A program made the position numbers and the translations under genes. Shown in pieces: positions 1 to 7,238 of a DNA stretch of 35,140 bases (the stretch's first letter is position 1; every line of letters begins with the position of its first letter). The stretch is taken from contig DVGA01000022.1 of assembly GCA_018712985.1 (NCBI GenBank), positions 1-35,140 on the forward strand. Reading direction: 5' to 3'. This DNA is from Candidatus Scatomorpha intestinavium (lineage in GTDB: Bacteria; Bacillota; Clostridia; Oscillospirales; Oscillospiraceae). The notes under the pieces are model-generated. The model did not search any database. It worked only from the letters and a program-made list of their open reading frames with translations, and was not told the origin of the DNA.

Positions 1-5
1 TTTGG

Positions 6-45
6 AAAAAACGCGCTCCGCCTCCGGCCTCCGGCCGGCGTTTTT
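6..45 (-). terminator. Hairpin with T-tract, possible terminator of the lysC transcript
   Basis: An inverted repeat pairs 7-14 (AAAAACGC) with 38-45 (GCGTTTTT). A second small stem (25-29 with 33-37) lies inside. Read on the minus strand it ends in a run of six T, so it could end transcripts coming from lysC. It lies about 165 bases past the lysC stop, at the far edge of the dispersed repeat copy, and could equally be part of that repeat or act in both directions. Confidence 0.45.
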
Positions 46-208
46 CTTTGGGGTGTCACTCCCGTTTCTTTTGGCGCAGTCAAAAGAAATGGGGTGACAA
101 AGGATTGCAGGGGCTTTCGCCCCTGCAATCGTTTTATAAGGGCTTCGCCCTTATACTATCCGCCTCGCCGCGCCTTGGCGCGGCGCAATGCCTCCAAGCG
201 CAGCCTGG
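46..208 (-). repeat. Dispersed 3'-end hairpin repeat, copy 1 (downstream of lysC)
   Basis: In the sense of lysC this element starts directly after the stop codon with CCAGGCTGCGC. It then holds a GC hairpin, a TAAGGGC/GCCCTTA hairpin (136-154), a perfect 11-bp hairpin ATTGCAGGGGC/GCCCCTGCAAT (104-129) and a long hairpin pairing 55-74 with 81-98. The same blocks in the same order and sense follow spoIIR (18239-18430), and a diverged partial copy follows the GNAT gene (18734-18844). The 11-bp stem could act as a terminator, but no T-run follows it in this copy. Confidence 0.8.
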
Positions 209-1414
209 TCAGCCGAAGAAGCGGTTGTGTATCGCCTGCACGGCCTGGTCGGCGTAGGCCTTGTCGATCAGGACAGACACCTTTATCTCGCTCGTGGAGA
301 TCATCTGGATGTTGATTTTCGCGTCGTACAGCGCCTCGAACATCAGCGCAGCTATGCCGCTCGCGCTCATCATGCCCGCGCCTACTATACTCACCTTGCA
401 GACGTTCGTGTCCACGTTCACGTGGTCGAAGCCTATGGCCTCCTGAATGTCGTTCAGGGCCGCGGCGGCCGCCTCAGCGTCCGTGATCGGGACGGTAAAG
501 CTGATATCGTTGGTACCGGCTTTGCCGTAGGACTGCAGGATGATGTCCACGTTTATTTTGGCCCTCGCCATGGCGTTGAACACGCGGAAGGCCATGCCCG
601 GCTCATCCGGCACCCCGACCACGACCAGCCGCGCCACGTCGTTGTCCTTTGCTATGCCGCTTATCTTCATCTCTTCCATCTTTTTGGCGACCTCCTTAAC
701 TTTTGTTCCGCTCTTCCGGACGTAGCTCGAGAGCACCTCGATCACCACGCCGTAGCGTTTTGCGAGCTCGACGGAGCGGTTCATCAGCACCTGCGCCCCA
801 AGGCTTGCGAGCTCGAGCATCTCGTCGTAGGTTATTTCATCCAGCTTCCGCGCGTTCGGGACTTTGCGCGGGTCCGCGGTGTAAACGCCCTCGACGTCGG
901 TGTAGATCTGACATTTGTCCGCGTGCAGGACGGCCGCGATGGCCACGGCCGTCGTGTCGGAGCCCCCGCGGCCGAGGGTGGTGATGTCCTCGTTCCTGTC
1001 CACGCCCTGGAAGCCCGCGACTATGACTATCCGCCGCTTGTCGAGCTCCCTGCGCAGCCTCTCGGTGGAGACGCGGATTATGCGCGCCGCGCCGTAGGTC
1101 GCATTGGTCTCCATTCCTATCTGCCAGCCCGTGAGCGAGACGACGGGCAGGCCGATGGCCTCGAGCGCCATGCTCATCAGGGCGACGGACTGCTGCTCGC
1201 CCGTTGAGAGCAGCACATCCATCTCCCTTTTCGAGGGCTTGGGGTTTATCTCCTTCGCCTTTTCTATGAGCTCGTCTGTAGTATCCCCCTGAGCGGAGAG
1301 GACGACGACGACGTCGTGCCCCTCGGCATAAGTGTCCGCTATTATGCCCGCCACATGGCGGACCCTCTCGGCGTTGGCAACCGAGCTGCCGCCGAATTTC
1401 TGAACTATGAGCAT
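209..1414 (-). CDS. lysC: Aspartate kinase
   Basis: Phosphorylates L-aspartate to aspartyl-4-phosphate, the first step to lysine, threonine and methionine; cytoplasmic. The 401-residue protein opens with the family signature KFGGSS (residues 6-11), followed by the amino-acid kinase domain and, from about residue 265, two C-terminal ACT domains that normally bind the feedback inhibitor. The length fits a monofunctional class with tandem ACT domains. The ATG at 1414 is chosen because GGAGG lies just upstream and the protein then starts right at the kinase fold; the open frame runs upstream to 1729 but that part overlaps hom and has no homology I recognise. It is the last gene of the ACT-hom-lysC operon, 77 bases behind hom. 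No lysine riboswitch is visible in that gap, so control is more likely by feedback or from the operon promoter. Confidence 0.96.
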   Translation of the reverse strand: MLIVQKFGGSSVANAERVRHVAGIIADTYAEGHDVVVVLSAQGDTTDELIEKAKEINPKPSKREMDVLLSTGEQQSVALMSMALEAIGLPVVSLTGWQIGMETNATYGAARIIRVSTERLRRELDKRRIVIVAGFQGVDRNEDITTLGRGGSDTTAVAIAAVLHADKCQIYTDVEGVYTADPRKVPNARKLDEITYDEMLELASLGAQVLMNRSVELAKRYGVVIEVLSSYVRKSGTKVKEVAKKMEEMKISGIAKDNDVARLVVVGVPDEPGMAFRVFNAMARAKINVDIILQSYGKAGTNDISFTVPITDAEAAAAALNDIQEAIGFDHVNVDTNVCKVSIVGAGMMSASGIAALMFEALYDAKINIQMISTSEIKVSVLIDKAYADQAVQAIHNRFFG

Positions 1415-1491
1415 GGGATAGGTCCCTCCGTAAAGTCTGTTGAGCGGCGAAAGCCGCCGCATTACATGATATGCCGCCGGGCGCCGCCCGC

Positions 1492-2703
1492 TCAGTCGAG
1501 CACGCGGTATTTGGCGAGCACGTCCATGCCCGCGGTTTTTTCCGCGAGCTCCTCGCCGGACATATAGGCGGTAACGAAGGCATATTCGTCCGCCGCGGCG
1601 TTTGGCGCGTTTATAAACCGCACGCCGGAGAAGGCGGCGGCGATTTCCGCCAGCGGCGCCGCCGTGCGCACCATCCACCGGCACGAGAGCTTGTCCGGGC
1701 CGGTAACATAGCCCTTCTCCGAGGGCCACCAGCCGGCGTACACGCGCGTGCCGGGGTCGCGCACGCAGTCTATCATGTCCGCCGCGACGGCGCTGGCCGT
1801 GGGCAGCGCGCCCGCGCCCGGGCCGAAGAACATCGCCTCGCCCACGGCGTCGCCCCGGACGGCTATGCCATTGAGCACCCCGTCCACGTTCGCTATCGGG
1901 TTCGACTGGGAGATGAGGTGCGGCGCCACAAAGGCGGTCACGCTGTTCGGCCCCGTGCGCATGGCGCGGCCGAGCAGCTTTATTTTATACCCGAGCGTCC
2001 TCGCGCAGGCTATGTCTGCCGGCGTGATGTGCGTTATGCCCTCCGTCGTGATGGCCGAGGGCGGTACGTTCTTGCCGAAGCAGAGATCCGCGAGGATGCA
2101 TATCTTCCTCCCGGCGTCTATGCCCTCCACGTCCGCGGTGGGGTCCGCCTCGGCGAAGCCCTTCTCCTGCGCCTCGCGCAGGGCCTGCTCAAAGCTCTTG
2201 CCGCGCTGTATCATCTCGGTAAGTATATAGTTCGTCGTGCCGTTCAGTATGCCGTAAACCGCGCTTATCTCGTTCGCGGCCAGGCACTGGCTTATCGGGC
2301 GCAGGATGGGTATCCCGCCGCCCACGCTGGCCTCGAACATGAAGTTCACGCCCATCTTCCTTGCCAGCGCCGTCAGCTCCAGCCCCCGCTCCGCCACGAG
2401 CTCCTTATTCGATGTCACAACGTTCTTCCCCGCCGAAAGGCAGCGGGACACGTATTCAAAGGCCGGGGAGAGCCCGCCCATGCACTCGGCCACGACCCCC
2501 ACCTCCGGGTCGGAGGCTATGGGCTCGATGTCGTGCACTATGAGGCTCTCCAGCGGGTGCCCCGGCCGCGGAGAGCGGCAGAGGATGTATTTCAGCTCTA
2601 TCTCCTGTCCCGCGCGGCGGGCGATGAGCTCCCTGTTTTTCGCCAGGACCTCGGCCGTGCCACCGCCTACGGTGCCGATGCCGAGTATCGCTGCCTTGAC
2701 CAT
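1492..2703 (-). CDS. hom: Homoserine dehydrogenase
   Basis: Reduces aspartate semialdehyde to homoserine with NAD(P)H, the branch step toward threonine and methionine. The 403-residue protein has the dinucleotide-binding glycine motif GIGTVGGG (residues 8-15), then the catalytic domain with NGTTNYIL near 154-161 and the family signature FAEADPTADVEG near 183-194. The C-terminal part after about residue 340 is a short, weakly conserved ACT-like region, so the protein is somewhat shorter than the commonest Gram-positive Hom with a full ACT domain. Start ATG at 2703 is preceded by a GGAAGGAAG-like site. It sits 16 bases after the ACT regulator gene and upstream of lysC, the usual aspartate-pathway grouping in Clostridia. 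Confidence 0.95.
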   Translation of the reverse strand: MVKAAILGIGTVGGGTAEVLAKNRELIARRAGQEIELKYILCRSPRPGHPLESLIVHDIEPIASDPEVGVVAECMGGLSPAFEYVSRCLSAGKNVVTSNKELVAERGLELTALARKMGVNFMFEASVGGGIPILRPISQCLAANEISAVYGILNGTTNYILTEMIQRGKSFEQALREAQEKGFAEADPTADVEGIDAGRKICILADLCFGKNVPPSAITTEGITHITPADIACARTLGYKIKLLGRAMRTGPNSVTAFVAPHLISQSNPIANVDGVLNGIAVRGDAVGEAMFFGPGAGALPTASAVAADMIDCVRDPGTRVYAGWWPSEKGYVTGPDKLSCRWMVRTAAPLAEIAAAFSGVRFINAPNAAADEYAFVTAYMSGEELAEKTAGMDVLAKYRVLD

Positions 2704-2719
2704 TCTCTATCTTCCTTCC

Positions 2720-3169
2720 TCAGCCCGCCAGCGCGTCAAAGCGGAGCACGCCCTCGAGCTCGCGGGCCTTTGTTATGAGTTCGTCCGTGCCTATCGGCAT
2801 GTTGTCCGTCGTGGCAGAGATGGTGACGAGCGCCGTGCCGTTGGTGGGTATGCTCTGGTTTATCGTGAGTATATTCGCGCCGGTATCGGCAAAAATAGCG
2901 AGCAGGGAGCTCAAAACGCCCTTCCTGTCCCTCAAAAGCGCGTGGAATGTCACAATGCTGCCCCGGCGCATCTCGCGGAAGGGCATCACCGAGTCCTTGT
3001 ACTTGTAAAAAGCGCTCCGGCTCAGCCCCACGCGCTCCGTGGCCTCCGCCACCGTGCGTGCCTCGCCGGTTTCGAGCAGCTCCTTCACCTCGGTGACCTT
3101 TATGAACACCTCGGGCAGCGCGCTCGTCTCCACCAGATAGTATTTCGGCGTCTGCTTCACCGTATCCAC
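2720..3169 (-). CDS. ACT domain-containing protein, UPF0735/PheB-like
   Basis: Small probable amino-acid-sensing protein of 149 residues. Residues about 36-60 look like a helix-turn-helix (TVAEATERVGLSRSAFYKYK), and residues about 72-149 form an ACT domain with the segment DRKGVLSSLLAIFADTGANI typical of the UPF0735 family (B. subtilis PheB is a member). Translation starts at a GTG (3169) behind GGGAG. It is the first gene of the operon with hom and lysC, which supports a role tied to aspartate-family amino acids. Ligand and mechanism are unproven; the family is often found next to hom and thrB. Confidence 0.9.
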   Translation of the reverse strand: MDTVKQTPKYYLVETSALPEVFIKVTEVKELLETGEARTVAEATERVGLSRSAFYKYKDSVMPFREMRRGSIVTFHALLRDRKGVLSSLLAIFADTGANILTINQSIPTNGTALVTISATTDNMPIGTDELITKARELEGVLRFDALAG

Positions 3170-3223
3170 CGTCTCCCTTCAGTCCTTGTGCGGAGGTCGA
3201 ATGTGCGTAATGCGTGTACACAT

Positions 3224-3252
3224 GTTATATCACATCCTCGGCCCGCGCACAA
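3224..3252 (-). promoter_or_regulatory. Predicted sigma-A promoter of the ACT-hom-lysC operon
   Basis: On the minus strand a -35-like TTGTGC (3252-3247) and a -10 TATAAC (3229-3224) are separated by 17 bases. Transcription would begin near 3217, leaving a leader of about 48 bases before the GTG at 3169. The -35 is imperfect; the -10 and the spacing are good. Confidence 0.6.
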
Positions 3253-3327
3253 GAGGGACATTTATATAAACCCCCGCGCGGCAGCGCGGCTCTTTTCATC
3301 AAAATTCACCATACAGGGGGCAAAAAG

Positions 3328-3753
3328 ATGTTGGGATATATAGCGAGCGCCATAGCCGGCGCGGCGATGAGCGTGCAGGGCGTGATGAACACGCGCCTCG
3401 GCGAGGGCATCGGCACGATGGAGGCCAACTGCGTGGTGCAGAGCACGGCGGCCGTGCTCTCCTGGGCGGCGCTGTGCTTTTACCGCACGGGCAGCTTCAG
3501 CGCTATCGGCACCGTGCCCTGGTACTGCCTGCTCGGCGGCGTGCTCGGGCTTGTGATAACCATAACCGTGATGCTCGGCATCGGCGCGCTCTCCCCCACC
3601 GTGGCGATATCGGTGATCCTGCTCAGCCAGCTCGGCACCGCCGCTCTTATAGACGGCCTCGGCCTGCTCGGCGCGGAGCGCGCGGCCTTCACCTGGCGTA
3701 AGCTGCTCGGGCTGGCGCTGATGTCCGGCGGTATCCTCGCCATAAAAAACTAG
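3328..3753 (+). CDS. DMT superfamily transporter, YdcZ/DUF606 type
   Basis: A 141-residue very hydrophobic protein with about four to five predicted membrane segments. It matches the short YdcZ (DUF606) branch of the drug/metabolite transporter superfamily: the N-terminal MLGYIASAIAGAAMSVQGVMN, with small residues and an N-x-R pair, and the middle LGGVLGLVITITVMLGIGALSPT are typical. Such half-size proteins are thought to work as dimers. Start ATG 3328 follows AGGGGG; the frame is open upstream to 3214 but that part is polar and unlike the family. It is transcribed away from the ACT-hom-lysC operon. Substrate unknown. Confidence 0.85.
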   Translation: MLGYIASAIAGAAMSVQGVMNTRLGEGIGTMEANCVVQSTAAVLSWAALCFYRTGSFSAIGTVPWYCLLGGVLGLVITITVMLGIGALSPTVAISVILLSQLGTAALIDGLGLLGAERAAFTWRKLLGLALMSGGILAIKN

Positions 3754-3816
3754 TCGCGCGCCGGGCGCAAACGTGTTAGAATATACGCTGAAAGTATTAT
3801 CACACGGAGGGCGCCC

Positions 3817-4803
3817 ATGTACACGCACATAGAAGGAAATATTTATCTGATACCCGTCCCGCTGCCGGACAATCCGCTGCGCAACCTGAACAGCTACGTG
3901 ATACGCGCGGAGGGCGGAGGGCGGCACCTGCTTATCGACACGGGCTTCCGCCGCGACGAGTGCCGCGACGCGCTGCTCGCCGGCCTCGGCGAGCTGGACG
4001 TCCGGCTTGAGGACACCGACATCTTCCTCACCCACCTGCACTCGGACCACACCGGCCTCGCAGGTGACCTGGCCGCGCCCGGCGCGCGGGTGTACATAAG
4101 CGAGCCGGACGGCACGCGGCTCGAGCGCTTCCGCTCCGCGGCGAACACCCACCGCGTGGACGAATATACGGCCCTCGGCTTTTCGGCGGAGGAGATAGCC
4201 TTCCTGCGCGACTCGCCGATGCGGAAGTATAACTGCGTAAAAAAAATCGACTTCAGCTATGTCGCCGACGGGGACGTGCTCGAATACGGCGGCAGGCGCC
4301 TGCGCGCCGTGATGACGCCCGGGCACACACCCGGCCACCTCTGCCTGTACGACGCGGCGGACAAGGTCATGTTCCTCGGCGACCATGTCCTGTTCGACAT
4401 CACGCCGAACATCACCACCTGGGACGGCTTTTCGGACCCCCTCGGCCACTATGTGCACAGCCTGATGGACATCAGCATCTATGACGTGCGCCTCCCACTC
4501 CCCGCCCACCGCGGCATAAGCGGCTCCATGCCGGAGCGCATCGGGACCATAATCGAGCACCACGGTGCGCGAATACGCGAGATGCTGGACGTGCTCTCCG
4601 CCGAGGGCGGGCTGACGCCCTATGAGCTCTCCGGCCGCATGACCTGGCGCGTGCGCGGCAAGAGCCCGTCCTGGGCCGATTTCCCGCTGCAGCAGAAGTG
4701 GTTCGCCGTGGGCGAAACGGCGGCGCATCTTGAGTATCTTCTGCAGCGCTCGCGCGTAAGGTGTGAGATGGCGGACGGAGTGCTGAGGTATTATATAAAC
4801 TGA
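3817..4803 (+). CDS. Metallo-beta-lactamase-fold hydrolase with C-terminal winged helix-like region
   Basis: Probable zinc-dependent cytoplasmic hydrolase of 328 residues. The metal-binding signature HxHxDH is intact (H73, H75, D77, H78), as are the later ligands: the histidine in MTPGHTPGH (H170 and H174), the bridging aspartate in FLGDH (D189) and H231 in LPAHRG. The C-terminal 90 residues look like the winged-helix tail found in LACTB2-like and related MBL proteins. The ATG at 3817 follows CGGAGGG. It could act on thioesters, lactones or nucleic acids; nothing in the sequence decides. It is 44 bases upstream of the FMN reductase gene and may share its transcript. Confidence 0.88.
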   Translation: MYTHIEGNIYLIPVPLPDNPLRNLNSYVIRAEGGGRHLLIDTGFRRDECRDALLAGLGELDVRLEDTDIFLTHLHSDHTGLAGDLAAPGARVYISEPDGTRLERFRSAANTHRVDEYTALGFSAEEIAFLRDSPMRKYNCVKKIDFSYVADGDVLEYGGRRLRAVMTPGHTPGHLCLYDAADKVMFLGDHVLFDITPNITTWDGFSDPLGHYVHSLMDISIYDVRLPLPAHRGISGSMPERIGTIIEHHGARIREMLDVLSAEGGLTPYELSGRMTWRVRGKSPSWADFPLQQKWFAVGETAAHLEYLLQRSRVRCEMADGVLRYYIN

Positions 4804-4847
4804 CCGGCCCGGCGCGGCCCGTCATCTTAAAAGGAGGATAATTGTTT

Positions 4848-5459
4848 ATGAAGGTTCTTCTCATCAACGGCAGCCCCAACGAGCACGGCTGCACCCGCTT
4901 CGCCCTGGACGAGGCCGCGCGGGTGCTGAACGGCTGCGGCGTGGAGACCGAGCTGCTCAACGTCGGGCGCGAGGCCTCCGGCGGCTGCATCGCCTGCGGT
5001 GCATGTTACAAAACCGGGCGCTGCGTCCGCGGCGGAGGCGTGAACGAGGCGATCGAGGCCCTGAACTCGGCGGACGGCCTCATCGTGGGCTCCCCGGTGC
5101 ACTATGCCTCCCCCGCCGGCGGCCTGCTCGCCTTCCTCGACCGCATGTTCTACGCCGGGGCCTCCGGCTTCGCCCACAAGCCCGCCGCCTGCATAGTCAG
5201 CGCGCGCCGGGCGGGCACCACCGCGTCCGTGGACGTGATAAACAAGTACTTCACCATCAGCCAGATGCCGGTCGTGTCCTCCACCTACTGGCCGATGGTC
5301 CACGGCAGCACGCCCGAGGAGGTGGCGCAGGATGCCGAGGGCCTTCAGACCGTGCGCAACCTCGCGCGCAACATGGCGTGGCTGATTAAATGTATAAAGG
5401 AGTCCGGCATCGAGCCGCCCAAGCCCGACCGCGGCGCACGTACTAATTTTATAAGGTGA
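4848..5459 (+). CDS. Flavodoxin-like NAD(P)H-dependent FMN reductase family protein
   Basis: A 203-residue flavodoxin-fold oxidoreductase. The N-terminus MKVLLINGSPNEHGCT carries the FMN phosphate-binding loop GSPxxxGxT (residues 8-16), and SPVHYASPAGGLLAFLDR matches the second FMN-contact segment of iron-sulfur flavoprotein/NADPH-dependent FMN reductases. A cluster of cysteines (C47, C50, C53, C59) is like the 4Fe-4S-binding cysteines of archaeal/clostridial iron-sulfur flavoproteins, although in those the spacing varies. Start ATG 4848 is chosen over an in-frame TTG at 4842 because AAGGAGG lies about ten bases upstream of the ATG and only four from the TTG. Electron donor and acceptor are not known. 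Confidence 0.85.
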   Translation: MKVLLINGSPNEHGCTRFALDEAARVLNGCGVETELLNVGREASGGCIACGACYKTGRCVRGGGVNEAIEALNSADGLIVGSPVHYASPAGGLLAFLDRMFYAGASGFAHKPAACIVSARRAGTTASVDVINKYFTISQMPVVSSTYWPMVHGSTPEEVAQDAEGLQTVRNLARNMAWLIKCIKESGIEPPKPDRGARTNFIR

Positions 5460-5489
5460 GCCTCCGGCGAGAGGTAAATATGGACCAGT

Positions 5490-5533
5490 GCAGCAAGCGA
5501 CCCGCAAAAGCGGGGCACTTGCTGCAATTTTCT
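5490..5533 (+). terminator. Intrinsic terminator between the FMN reductase and LysR genes
   Basis: Arms 5490-5505 and 5510-5525 pair with two mismatches around an AAAA loop, followed by AATTTTCT. This ends the plus-strand transcript of the MBL/FMN reductase genes, just where the convergent LysR gene ends (5532). Confidence 0.75.
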
Positions 5534-6416
5534 ATTCTCGGGCTATCTTTGGCAGCTCAGAGCGGCAGAAATCGTAAAACACCTGTGCGACAGGATCGAG
5601 CCGCTCTCCCTCTCGCGTATAAATGCACAGCCTGCGGCTGTATGTGGGTGAAAGGCAGGCACTGTTTACGTGCAGGTCCCTTTTTGTTCTCATAGAAAGC
5701 TCTGGAACGACAGTCACACCCAGCCCCGCCTCCACAGAGTAGGCGGCAGTATAGACGTCCTGTGTTTTGAGGACGACGTTCATCGGTATACCGCGGGCTT
5801 CGCAGTCGGCAAGGATATGGAACTCATCGTTGAGGGAACTCGTAATGAACGGATACTGCGCAAAGTCCTCTATGGGGAACATGCGATTTTCATAGCGCAT
5901 GTTGTGATCTGGCAACAGGACCAGGAGGGGATCATCTTTTATAAAAACAAAGCTGTGATTAATGTTTGCCTGATAGGGGAATATGCCCATATCAATCTCG
6001 CCGGACGCTAACCGCCTGTCGTTGTCGTCGGAGCTGCCGTCAATGATTTTGAATACTATATTGGGATATTTTCCATGAAACTTATTTATAATAGGCAGAA
6101 AAAATATTTTATATATGGTAGAGGAACAACCAAGCGTCACTGTGCCTGTCATAACATTGTTGATTTGGAATATCAGGTACTGAAGTTCTTTATCCGCATC
6201 GATGACGGCAGAAATCTTTGGAAGGAGCATTTCTCCGAACTTTGTAAGGCTTATGCCATCTCTTGAACGATGTACTAATTTAAATCCACACTTCTTTTCC
6301 AATGCTTTGAATATATAACTCACCGCTGATTGGGTATAGCCGTTTTCAGCGGCTGCCATGCTTATGCTGCCGCTTTGTACCGCATTTACAAAAATTTCGT
6401 AGTTCTCAATGTCCAT
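5532..6416 (-). CDS. LysR-family transcriptional regulator
   Basis: A 294-residue DNA-binding regulator. Residues about 17-40 form the LysR winged helix-turn-helix (SISMAAAENGYTQSAVSYIF), and residues about 90-290 the substrate-binding-like effector domain. The start ATG at 6416 has AGGAG upstream. It is divergent from the sugar cluster starting at 6564, the classic placement for a LysR activator of its neighbour, so it likely senses a substrate or intermediate of that cluster. Base composition is the lowest in the window (13 of 60 G+C in 6061-6120 by hand count), very unlike the GC-rich flanks, which points to acquisition together with the cluster. Confidence 0.93.
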   Translation of the reverse strand: MDIENYEIFVNAVQSGSISMAAAENGYTQSAVSYIFKALEKKCGFKLVHRSRDGISLTKFGEMLLPKISAVIDADKELQYLIFQINNVMTGTVTLGCSSTIYKIFFLPIINKFHGKYPNIVFKIIDGSSDDNDRRLASGEIDMGIFPYQANINHSFVFIKDDPLLVLLPDHNMRYENRMFPIEDFAQYPFITSSLNDEFHILADCEARGIPMNVVLKTQDVYTAAYSVEAGLGVTVVPELSMRTKRDLHVNSACLSPTYSRRLCIYTREGERLDPVAQVFYDFCRSELPKIARE

Positions 6417-6494
6417 TATAGATCATCTCCTGCATTAAATTTTGTGCAATATGTCAGTTTTTCATTTTATTTATATATTTCATAAAAATATTAA

Positions 6495-6513
6495 CACTTT
6501 CGCTTCGCAAGTG
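6495..6513. promoter_or_regulatory. Candidate LysR operator, imperfect palindrome
   Basis: In the 147-base AT-rich gap between the LysR gene and the AlsE-like gene, CACTTTCGCTTCGCAAGTG is an imperfect palindrome with seven of eight arm positions paired. A TATAAC (6521-6526), a possible -10 for the plus-strand cluster, starts eight bases later; no convincing -35 is seen. Site and regulator assignment are inference from position and symmetry. Confidence 0.4.
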
Positions 6514-6563
6514 CAAGTGCTATAACGGACTAAAGTCTTTATACAAAGGCCGGTGTAACGAGT

Positions 6564-7238
6564 ATGTCAACTTGCCCAAGGTTTTCTCCCTCGTTGATGT
6601 GCGCCAATCCGCTTCGTATGGCAGAGCAGCTAGACATAATAAATAGGAGAGCTTCCATTTGCCACATTGACATTATGGATGGGCATTACGTGAAAAACAT
6701 TGCACTCTCTCCGGACTTCGTCGCGCGTGTGAAAGAGCGCATCAGCATACCGATGGACGTACACCTTATGGTAGAAGACCCGGACGACTATATTGACCGC
6801 CTGGTTGACGCCGGGTGCGGGTATATATCCGTACACGCCGACGTGATCGAGCGCAACGCATTCCGCACGCTCAGGCGCATAAAAGAACGCAGGTGCCATA
6901 CTGGAGTGGCACTCAACCCCTCAGAGGGCGTGGAACGCATAAGAAACTATGCGCACCTCATTGACAAGCTCACGATAATGACCGTAGATGCAGGGTTTGC
7001 CGGCCAGCCATTCATAAATGCCATGCTCGGTAAATTCAACCAGGCATCAAAGTTGAGAAATGAGCTTGGACTGGACTTCCTCATAGAGGCCGATGGTGCC
7101 TGTAATGCGGAGAGTTTTGCCGGCCTGAAAACTTCCGGCTGCGATGTGGTGGTCGTGGGGGCATCCGGCCTGTTTACTTTAGCTGAAGATCTTGATACAG
7201 CGTTCGACATTCTTGAAAGGAACTGGGCCAATGCCTGA
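6564..7238 (+). CDS. alsE: Ribulose-phosphate 3-epimerase family, AlsE-like (allulose-6-phosphate 3-epimerase)
   Basis: A 224-residue TIM-barrel sugar-phosphate 3-epimerase. The metal ligands of the family are intact: H34 and D36 in HIDIMDGH, H67 in DVHLMV and D177 in IEADG. The phosphate-binding VVVGASGLF and the segments SPSLMC, DKLTIMTVDAGFAGQPF and IEADGACN resemble E. coli AlsE, which converts D-allulose-6-phosphate to D-fructose-6-phosphate, more than housekeeping Rpe. An A replaces the usual P in VDPGFAGQ. The ATG at 6564 has only a weak ribosome site. It is the first gene of the sugar cluster and overlaps the next gene by eight bases, as alsE and alsK are neighbours in E. coli. A ribulose-5-phosphate role cannot be excluded. 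Confidence 0.85.
   Translation: MSTCPRFSPSLMCANPLRMAEQLDIINRRASICHIDIMDGHYVKNIALSPDFVARVKERISIPMDVHLMVEDPDDYIDRLVDAGCGYISVHADVIERNAFRTLRRIKERRCHTGVALNPSEGVERIRNYAHLIDKLTIMTVDAGFAGQPFINAMLGKFNQASKLRNELGLDFLIEADGACNAESFAGLKTSGCDVVVVGASGLFTLAEDLDTAFDILERNWANA

Noticed and set aside
46..208. Repeat hairpins as a CRISPR array
   Set aside because: There are no evenly spaced identical repeats with unique spacers and no cas genes; the blocks are different hairpins in series.
188..1207. Long plus-strand open frame opposite lysC
   Set aside because: It is antisense to a well-matched aspartate kinase, rich in His, Val, Arg and Ala as expected from a GC-rich shadow frame, and has no family resemblance. 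The same holds for the long frames opposite aspS, hisS, the PBP2 gene, the U32 gene and hom.
1415..1491. Lysine riboswitch before lysC
   Set aside because: The hom-lysC gap is only 77 bases with small GC hairpins, too short for the lysine aptamer and without its conserved features.
1415..1729. N-terminal extension of aspartate kinase
   Set aside because: The upstream part overlaps hom, has no homology I recognise, and the ATG at 1414 has a good ribosome site.
5456..5695. Small plus-strand frame starting behind the FMN reductase gene
   Set aside because: It runs through the terminator and then antisense to the LysR gene, with no recognisable domain.
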